Source of the DNA: Impatiens glandulifera
Lineage: Eukaryota; Streptophyta; Magnoliopsida; Ericales; Balsaminaceae
NCBI RefSeq assembly: GCF_907164915.1
Contig: NC_061866.1
Span: 29,839,905 to 29,903,904 of the forward strand
Length of the DNA stretch: 64,000 nt
Direction: 5' to 3'
Positions 56,476-64,000 of this stretch are shown piece by piece (the stretch's first letter is position 1; the number at the start of each line of letters is the position of its first letter). The notes beneath the pieces were generated by a model that was not told where the DNA came from, did no database searches, and worked only from the letters and a program-made list of their open reading frames with translations. Made by a program: the position numbers and the translations under genes.

Positions 56476-58528
56476 GTTGGGTCAAATTATTTTGACTGTG
56501 TGTTGAAATAATTTAACCATTGAGATTTTGATGATAAAATGACTTATGAGTTTTGATGCAGGTGTATTGAAACAATATTTTAAAAGACTTGGCTCTAATG
56601 AGAGACATTAGACCGATTTTGGCATTAGATGCATAGAATTAGACGTACGGTCTAACTCATCGGAGTTAGACGTGTAGTCTAATGAATGCATAGAATTAGA
56701 CGTACAGTCTAACTCATCGGAGTTAGACGTGTAGTCTAATGAATGCATAAAATTAGACGTACAGTCTAACTCATCGAAGTTAGACGTGTAGTCTAATGAA
56801 TGCATAGAATTAGACGTACAGTCTAACTCATCGGAGTTATACGTGTAGTCTAATGAATGCATAGAATTAGACGTAAGTCTAATATATTCGAAATTAGATG
56901 TACAGTCTAACTCATCGGAGTTAGACGTGTAGTCTAATAAACTTGTAATTAGACGGATGGTCTAATAGATATTTGCAATTAGATGTATAGTCTAACTCAT
57001 CGTAGTTAGACGTGAAGTCTAATTAATGAAAGTTAGACATGAGTCTAACTCCTTCAGACAAGTCTAAGGTAGAACCGGAATTAGACGTGCAGTCTAACTC
57101 AATGGAGTTAGACGTGCAGTCTAATGGTTATTGTAATTAGACGTGAAGTCTAATTAGTGAAAGTTAGACGTGAGTCTAACTCCTTCAGACAAGTCTGAGG
57201 TAGAACCAGAATTAGACGTGCAGTCTAACTTAGTGGAGTTAGACGTGCAGTCTAATGGTTATTGTAATTAGACGTGAAGTCTAATTAGTGAAAGTTAGAC
57301 GTGAGTCTAACTCCTTTAGACAAGTCTGAGGTAGAACCGGAATTAGACGTGCAGTCTAACTCAGTGGAGTTAGACGTGTAGTCTAATGGTTATTGTAATT
57401 AGACGTGAAGTCTAATTAGTGAAAGTTAGACGTGAGTCTAACTCCTTCAGACAAGTCTGAGGTAGAACCGGAATTAGACGTGCAGTCTAACTCAATGGAG
57501 TTAGACGTGCAGTCTAATGGTTATTGTAATTAGATGTGAGTCTAATTCTATTAGACCAGGCGGTCTAATAGACGTTACTATTATAAGGAGATATTTGATT
57601 TCATTAGACTAATTCTACAAATCCGTCTAAGTGAAATACGTCTAATGTTCAGTTTAAGCAGTATGCTTGAAACTATCATTTCACCTACCCGCGTGCTATA
57701 GCTGTACCCTACTTCTGCTCTACTTTCTAGTGAAGATTAGTACAACAGCTATATGCAACCAACCAAGGAATGCCACGTAAGAGAATTTTTCTCACATTAC
57801 TTGTTTTGCAGGTTCATCCCTGATGGAATATTCGGCGCACTACCAGTGATGTACGGCCACGATCCTTGTGCTCAGAACCTGCTGTGTACAATGGAGGCTT
57901 TCCAATGGAAGAGTGCCACGTATCATTCTAAAGATTCGACTGATAGCTCCTGCTCAGTATTTAACAAATCTCAAGGACAACGGACAATAAGCCTTACAAA
58001 CTTAAGCGAATACAATGAACAAGCAATCTGATTTTGCAGAGAGAGAAACTACTCAATCATCTTGCTTACTGAATTCATACTGTGAAGCTGCTTTCTGATT
58101 GTACTGTGTGTGAATCAAGTGATAGCTAGAATCAAAACACCTTTAGCTGAGTGATATTCTTCATCTTGTAATTGAACAGAAAGTGTTATGTTCAATAGTG
58201 AGCTAAGTGTGTGTGTAAACTATATTTTGATTCGAATCATATTATAGTGAATCCTTCTGGTGGTTGGAAGAAGGGGTGACGTAGGAGAGTTTCTCTGAAC
58301 ATCCATAAACAAACTACTGTGTTCTTTATTTTTGTCATCTTTTCATATTTCATCTTGTGCTTCAAACCCAAGTAAACAATTCCGCCTTGAATCCGTTTCA
58401 AGTGTTTACAAGTGTTTGCGTAGAATAGAAAGCGAATTAAATCTCTAACAGGATTTATTTTAAACTGTTTTTCATAAGCCTTCATCCTTAGCCAGACCCC
58501 GTCTCTATCGATAAAGTCGATCCTATCA
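56476..58528 (+). repeat. 5' LTR of SIRE element B
   Basis: The LTR is TGTTGGGTCAAATT...CGATCCTATCA, 2053 bp. It contains the TTAGACGTACAGTCTAA array (56636-57610), the promoter region and the AAGGGGTGACGTAGGAG block (58271-58288). Confidence 0.9.
56636..57610. repeat. Palindromic minisatellite array in LTR B
   Basis: It is the same TTAGAC...GTCTAA palindrome as in LTR A, but with different higher-order units. The first part uses GAATGCATAGAATTAGACGT spacers. The second uses a ~130-base unit with CTCCTTCAGACAAGTCTGAGG repeated four to five times. The arrays have therefore been re-amplified independently. Confidence 0.92.
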
Positions 58529-58530
58529 AT

Positions 58531-58542
58531 TGGTATTAGAGC
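58531..58542 (+). other. Primer binding site of element B (one mismatch)
   Basis: TGGTATTAGAGC, against TGGTATCAGAGC in element A. Confidence 0.88.
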
Positions 58543-58577
58543 CATGTTTCTATTCTCAAGCAGCAAGAATCTGAAGC

Positions 58578-59762
58578 ATGTCTATCATCAATGAAATTCC
58601 TATTTTGTCAATGGACAACTGCGAGTATTGAATGATGAGGATGGAAGCTCACTTGGATGCTCTTGACTGTGATATGTGGAGCGTCATTACTGACGGCCCC
58701 ATAAAGATTTCGAAACCAAGAAGTGAGTGGACTACAGAAGACAAGATGACTAACAACCTAGACAATGTTGCAAGGAATATTCTGTACCAGTTAATCAACA
58801 TGAACGTGTTCTATGAAATCAAGTTTTGTTCCTCTGCTCAAGAGATATGGGACAAGCTCAATCAGATCTACGGTACAAATACTCAAGCTAAGAAGAATCA
58901 GAAAGCATTCATATGTTGTGAGAACAAATCCAGATGGGCTGACAGTGATACAGAGGAGTCTCCTGCAGAAAAAGAAAACGAGGCTGTAACTTGTCTGATG
59001 GCAGATGACCAATCTAAGGTAAATGATATCTCTACACCAGAATTTACAAACGAGGAGTTAACTGATGCACTTAATGAAATAGTTGTTAAGTACAAGAAGT
59101 TAACTGACTCTTTTTATGAAATGAAAGTCAAATATGAATAAACTTTTTTTTCCTCCAACAAAGAATCTGAATCAAACGTTTTTTATGAAAACTTAACAGA
59201 GATCTCATCTGAGAATGAGATGCTCAAGGAACAAATTCAGACTCTCTTATCTGAAAATAAGAGATTAAACTATGTAGTCAGTGCATGGACAAGGTCTGGA
59301 GATGCTGTCAAATATCACAAATATCAGATCAGCATGCTGAAACCTGCTGGATCTAGATCCGGTTTGGGATTTGATAGCAATGACCATAACCTGTCATGCA
59401 AAAAGTCCAACTCATCTGACAAACTTAAGCCTATAAGTTTTGTCAAAGGAAGTATGACTGGCATTGAATCTGATCCTATTCATGAAGAAGTTGCATTCAA
59501 AAATGAAATAGTTTATGTTCCACCGACTGTTAGTTGGCTTAAGAATAAACTAGAAGCAGCTAACAAGTCTAGCAATCTAAAACCTGACTCTAAGTTAAGG
59601 AGTTTTAAAAGAAAGTCTTCTTAAAAACCTAAAGGATCAGTGGCTAGCAGAAAGTTGTCTGCTAAGTCAAAATCATACGCATTAATCACGGCACAAAATA
59701 GGAAATCCATCAGAATAACTCAAATATGGATTCCTAAGGGACTAATTGAATGAGGACCCAGT
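58578..59762 (+). pseudogene. gag of SIRE element B
   Basis: The ATG at 58578 gives MSIINEIPILSMDNCEY, then TGA (58629) where element A has Trp. The capsid frame continues to TAA at 59139 (ending YEMKVKYE). The C-terminal coiled-coil and basic parts follow at 59220-59624 and beyond, to the WIPKGLIE region. It is homologous to 54790-55967. Confidence 0.85.
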
Positions 59763-59804
59763 TGAAGGTGGGTACCAAAAGATTGTAAATATTTATTTAT
59801 GTAG

Positions 59805-60725
59805 GTACAAATAAACGAAGGACTGGAGGAATCTGTATGGTATCTTGATAGCGGATGTTCCAGGCATATGACAGGAAACAGACGGCTTCTCACTGATATA
59901 TCAGATTGCTCTGGACCTAAGATCACATTTGGTGACAACAAGAAAGGTAAGACCGGTAAGGGTAAGATTATCCATGGTAACCTAACTATTGATGACGTGC
60001 TGCTTGTTGACAATTTGTGCTATAACTTAATCAGCATTAGTCAATTATGTGATAATGGTTTGTCAGTAGATTTTCAAACTCATGCATGTCTAGTTAAAGA
60101 CCAAGATGAAAAACTTTTATTGACTGGAAGTAGAGTAGGAAACTCATATAAAATGAATTGGCAAAAAGAGTCTTTTGATCCTATGTGCATGATTGCCAAG
60201 AATGACCAGAAATGGTTATGGCATAAACGTTTGAACCATTTGAATTTTAAAACCATCAACAACATTTGTTCAAACAATTTAGTTATTGGTTTGCCTAAAC
60301 TTCGATTTTCAAAGGATAAAATATGCACTGCTTGCCAGTTAGGCAAACAGGGCAGATCATCGTTCAAAAGCAAAGGGAAATCACAATCCAGCCGTATCCT
60401 AGAACTTTTACATATGGATCTTTTTGGTCCAATTCCTGTAAAGAGTATAAGAAGAATGATATTTGCCTTAATTGTTATTGATGATTTTTCTCGTTTTATA
60501 TGGGTTACATTTTTACCATTAAAAGATAAAACTGCTGAAATTTTGATTAGGATATTTAAAGGAATTCAGAATCAGAAATATTTGAATATCACGTGCATTA
60601 GAAGTGATCAAGAACTGAATTCACTAACAAATATCTATCATCTTATCTCGAAGAGACTGGAATTAGGCACGAGTTGTTTAGTGCCAGAACTCCACATCAA
60701 AACGACATTGCTGAGAGAAGAGTGA
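59805..60725 (+). pseudogene. Protease and integrase of element B
   Basis: The protease site WYLDSGCSRHMTGN is at about 59835-59880. The HHCC integrase region is HKRLNHLNFKTINN and ICTACQLGKQ (about 60222-60350). The integrase core starts LLHMDLFGPIPV, with IVIDDFSRFIWVTF and CIRSDQELNS, where the usual D-H-G-x-E-F is altered and followed by a frame change. Integrase would join the element DNA to the genome. Confidence 0.85.
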
Positions 60726-61459
60726 GAACACTGAAGGAAGCAGCGAGATCTATGCTTGCTGAATCAGATGTACCTAAAAGGTTCTAGGCAGAAGCCATTA
60801 GTACTGCCTGCTATACACAAAACTGGTCAATAATTAACAAATGTTTTGATAAAACTCCATATGAGCTGCTGTATTATGGGAGAATTCCCACAGTTTCTTA
60901 TTTTAAGATATTTGGGTGTAAATGTTTTATCCATAACAATGGAAAGGTTTATCTAACCGCTTTTGATGCTAAAGCAGATGAGGGATTCATGTTTGGATAC
61001 TCATCAGTAAGCAAGGCTTACAGAGTGTACAACAAAAGAATGCAGACTGTTGAGGAATCCCTCCATGTAGTTTTTGATGAGCCTGTTGAGATAAAATCCA
61101 TTGAATCCATTGATCTTGCTGACAGACTAAAAGCGACTAGTCTTGAGTCTGTAAGTGAAGAAGAAGAAACTCTAGACAAGCGGATTGCCCTGTCTGAGCC
61201 AATGGCTGATCCGCTTGAAGTTCAACCAGACGTACAAACTCTTGTTCAACAAGAAGTTGAGAGTTTAGACGTCGCGGAGTCACCAGTTCAGATGACCAAT
61301 CCCCTTGGATCCAACTTCAGATGGAACAAGAATCATCCACCAAAACTGATCATCGGAAATCATTTCTCTCCTCGAAGGACAAGACGTCAACTGATGGATG
61401 AAATGGCCAACTCCGCATTATTTCTCAAATTGAACCCAAGAAAATTGGTGAAGCTATAG
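60726..61459 (+). pseudogene. Integrase C-terminal region and linker of element B
   Basis: After a frame change the integrase continues RTLKEAARSMLAESDVPKRF, with TAG replacing Trp at 60786, then TPYELLYYGRIPTVSYFKIFGCKC. The linker to RT (60989-61459) is acidic (ESVSEEEETLDKRI) and carries the usual NHPP.LIIG motif before RT. Confidence 0.82.
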
Positions 61460-62170
61460 TTGATCTAGATTGGATCAATGCTATGCAGGAGGAGTTAAAC
61501 CAATTTGTGAAAAATAAAGTGTGGTATCTTACTCCTAGACCAACTGATAAGTCTGTTATAGGAACAAGATGGGTCTTTAGAAACAATCTTAGTGAAGATG
61601 GTTTGGTCATTAGAAACAAAGCTCGTTTAGTTGCTCAAGGATACAGACAAGAGGAAGGTATTGACTTTGATGAGTCTTTTGCACCTGTTGCAAGACTAGA
61701 AGCAATCAGAATCTTCCTAGCATATGCATCATTTAAGAACTTTAAGGTTTTTCAATGGATGTGAAAAGTGCATTTCTAAATAGAAAATTAAGTGAAGAAG
61801 TATATGTTGAGCAACCCCCGGATTCGTTGATCATGTGTTACCTAATCATGTTTATAAGCTTGATAAAACATTGTATGGTCTGAAACAAGCTCCTAGAGCT
61901 TGGTACGACACATTAACTGAATTCTTGTTTGATCATGATTTTGTTGTTGGAACTGTGGATAAAACCTTGTTTAGATTCACTAAAGATTCTCACATCCTAC
62001 TTGTTCAAATATATGTTGATGACATTATTTTTGGTTCAACTAACCCCAAATTGTGTGAGAAGTTTGCTAAGCTGATGCAGGACAAATTTGAAATGAGCAT
62101 GATGGGAGAATTGACATTCTTCCTTGGGCTTCAAGTCCGTCAGTTAGAAAATGGAACCCTTATCAATTAG
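61460..62170 (+). pseudogene. Reverse transcriptase of element B
   Basis: It shows [34 protein letters not shown] and [28 protein letters not shown] frame change occurs near 61760 ([12 protein letters not shown]), then LDKTLYGLKQAPRAWYDTL and VQIYVDDIIFGSTN with the catalytic YVDD. The domain is complete but broken in at least two places. Confidence 0.86.
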
Positions 62171-62957
62171 GCCAAATACACCAAAGAACTGCTAAAGATG
62201 TTTGGTTTGAAGAACTGTTCCGCACCAGCTACTCCAATGAGCTCTTCTAGTAAACTGGATAAAGATGAAGGTGGCCAAAGTATCGATGTAACAGTATATA
62301 GAGGACTCATCGGATCCTTGCTATATGTAACTGCTAGTAGGCCAGACATTCAATTTGATGTTGGTATTTGTGGCAGATTTCAGGCTGATCCTAAACTCTC
62401 TCATTTTACCGCTGTTAAACGTATTCTTAAATACTTAAAGGGAACTCAAAATGTGGGGCTGTGGTATCCGAAGGATTCCAGTTTCAATTTAACTAGTTTC
62501 TCAAATGCAGATTATGCAGGATGCAAAATTGATAGAAAAAGCACAAGTGGAACTTGCCAGTTCCTTAGAGATCGTCTAATCTCATGGTTCAGAAAGAAGC
62601 AGACGTCAGTCGCCACGTCTACAGCTGAAGCAGAGTATCTTGCTGTTGGGAGTTGTTGCTCGCAAGTTCTGTGGATTCAACAACAACTCAGAGACTATGG
62701 GATTGAGGTTGATGAATCTCCAATTTTCTGCGACAACACGAGTGCTATGACAATCACCTACAATCCAGTTCTGTATTCTCGGACAAAGCATATTGAAATC
62801 AGGCATCACTTCATCCGAGAACACGTCAATCAGAAGCAGATTCGTCTTGAACATGTCTCTACAGATCAACAAACTGCAGACATTTTCACATAACCCCTAC
62901 CGGAAGCTAAGTTTTCTCACTTTAGAAACATGTTAGGTCTTGTTGATCTTGATTGAT
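62171..62957 (+). pseudogene. RNase H of element B and pol end
   Basis: It reads GLIGSLLYVTASRPDIQFDVGICGRFQ, ADYAGCKIDRKSTSGTCQFL, TSTAEAEYLAVGSCCSQVLW and FCDNTSAMTITYNPV with SRTKHIEIRHHFI. A TAA at 62891 precedes the usual end, LVDLD, at 62957. This is the conventional end of copia pol. Confidence 0.86.
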
Positions 62958-63720
62958 GTGATTACGTGCACAAATTAAGGGAGAACGTATTGTTCAAAAC
63001 GTAATTGAACTGACATAAAAGACAGAGGTCTTAATTCGTCCTAAGGATTCAGGGGTTGAGAAACACAGCTACTTAGACGTACGTCTACTCTAGCAGTTTA
63101 ATCTTCCTTAGGAATCTTTTTCTTGGTTATATTAACCTGCATGGTTAGACGGATACGTCTAATAGATGTTAGACGTTTTTACGTCATGAGCAAGAGGATG
63201 CTCACGTCTAACTAGACACGCGTGTCTCACATGGTGTTTTTGCATAATTAGACACATACGTCTAATAGACTGATTTTCAAAAGGAAGTTGAAAATGTGAA
63301 AAGGAGAATAAACGTCTAACTACTAGTGTATTTAGACCCTTCATCTTCTGGCTATTTGGACAGCTGTCCTTTGCTTATGTTTCTTCTCAAGATTCATTTT
63401 CCCGCCGAAAATCAAATTAGTCATTCCTCAAAAGAATTGAAGACACGTGTCTCTCAATATATAAGGAATGACTAATATTTCTGACAACTTTTGCTTGTAC
63501 ATTTAGTATTAACTGTTCGGTTTCATGTTAATATTAAATGATGCGTTTATTGGGAACAAACCTTTGAGTTCTTGAAGGTAGGAGTAATCATTAGATATTT
63601 TCTACATGATTAGACCTTGATAGTTATTGATTTATTTACTCTAAAGATAAGAGTTCTTCCAAATCCATCTCTCTCTCTCTAGAATTCGAATTGACTAAGA
63701 TATTGTTCATCAAGTCGAAA
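62958..63720 (+). promoter_or_regulatory. Spacer between pol and accessory gene with TTAGACG/CGTCTAA motifs and TATA box
   Basis: The spacer carries repeated half-sites and pairs of the LTR motif (TTAGACGTACGTCTA 63074-63088; TTAGACGGATACGTCTAATA about 63144; TTAGACACATACGTCTAAT about 63248). A TATA box (CAATATATAAGG, about 63456-63467) lies about 260 bases before the ATG, and a CT-repeat leader (63668-63682) follows. No coding sequence is seen. The arrangement mirrors the promoters before the accessory genes at 255-2726. Confidence 0.6.
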
Positions 63721-64000
63721 TGTCTCTCTTCCGTCCAAAATCGATTCAAGTGGATTTCAAATCCGTATCCACGGTAAAATCTCCAGGAATGCACAAAATG
63801 TTTGAATCTCTAAAAGCCTCCGGGCTGAGAAAGTTCCTCACCCCTCATCATCTCTATCACGAACAGTTGGTCCGTGAATTCTTCGAAACTGCGGGGTTCT
63901 ATCAGGACAAAATCGTTATTGGGATTGTCATGGGCCAAATGATTTGCATCTCCGAAGAATCATTCGGTATGTTCTTTCAACTTCCCACTGAAGGTATTCA
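63721..64000 (+). CDS. Accessory protein of element B, same family as those at 255-5587 (cut by window end)
   Basis: The ORF starts MSLFRPKSIQVDFKSVSTVK and follows the family order. It has an SLKASGLRKFL helix, LVREFFETAG, IGIVMGQMICISEESFGMFF and LPTEGI at the window edge. It is open for all 93 visible codons, unlike the decayed pol upstream. It lies downstream of pol in the env-like position. Function is unknown. Confidence 0.78.

Larger units (their letters stand above)
56476..64000 (+). mobile_element. SIRE-type copia element B (nested in A), 3' end beyond window
   Basis: It has an LTR, primer site, gag, protease, integrase, RT and RNase H in order on the plus strand, followed by a 760-base spacer and an accessory gene at 63721. 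No 3' LTR is reached by 64000. Several stops and frame changes make pol inactive. Confidence 0.88.

Noticed and set aside
56608..56862. 84-codon minus-strand ORF with repeated MHSLDYTSNSDELDCTSN units
   Set aside because: It is a by-product of the LTR palindrome array, whose unit length happens to keep one frame open.

Overview
The window is nuclear DNA from a flowering plant, almost certainly a eudicot. It shows plant spliced genes (a QWRF-domain gene, a P-class PPR gene), TTTAGGG-type telomere-like repeats, and Ty1/copia and Ty3/gypsy LTR elements primed by the usual tRNA-Met site (TGGTATCAGAGC). It is AT-rich and dominated by transposons in several states of decay. The accessory proteins at 255-5587 recall a repeat-associated family I remember from asterid (Lamiales) genomes; that is a low-confidence guess at lineage.

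Layout. 1-7138 is the 3' part of a large SIRE-like copia element. It carries three tandem paralogous accessory genes, each with its own TATA box, then a polypurine tract and a 1.26-kb 3' LTR. The LTR ends inside a PPR host gene (7139-7649 and 10455-10612), which is interrupted a second time by a gypsy element with intact 5-bp target duplications (7650-10449). A copia element lies at 11193-15970 (minus, 5-bp duplications). A four-exon QWRF gene follows at 17219-18557 (minus); I assembled it by hand and its frame closes exactly. A Tnt1/Tork-like copia element with a 950-codon ORF but no 3' end lies at 19890-23905. A 603-bp hAT-type element with 8-bp duplications is at 24976-25578. Three related ORF1-only, poly(A)-tailed elements lie at 26053-28110, 39449-40780 and 42081-44056. 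A decayed copia element (28357-31978) and a cluster of tRNA-derived SINEs (32465-33450) come next.

34588-39282 is a 4.7-kb Mutator-type element with 9-bp duplications, terminal inverted repeats of about 0.9 kb, and an interior built from roughly 445-bp tandem monomers carrying palindromes. 46675-50052 is a tandem duplication of a small gene with promoter and leader intron; both copies share the same frame-shifting 14-bp duplication. 52747-64000 holds two SIRE-type elements (A and B). B appears to be inserted into A. Both have 2-kb LTRs filled with a TTAGAC...GTCTAA palindrome array. Element B continues past the window edge into an accessory gene of the same family as those at the left end.

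The strongest candidate for something little described is the pair of SIRE-like families that carry independently promoted accessory genes of one protein family downstream of pol. Each family is also marked by its own palindromic motif (AACCGGTT or TTAGACG/CGTCTAA). The Mutator element with the palindromic tandem array is the second candidate. The only apparently intact host gene is the QWRF gene.
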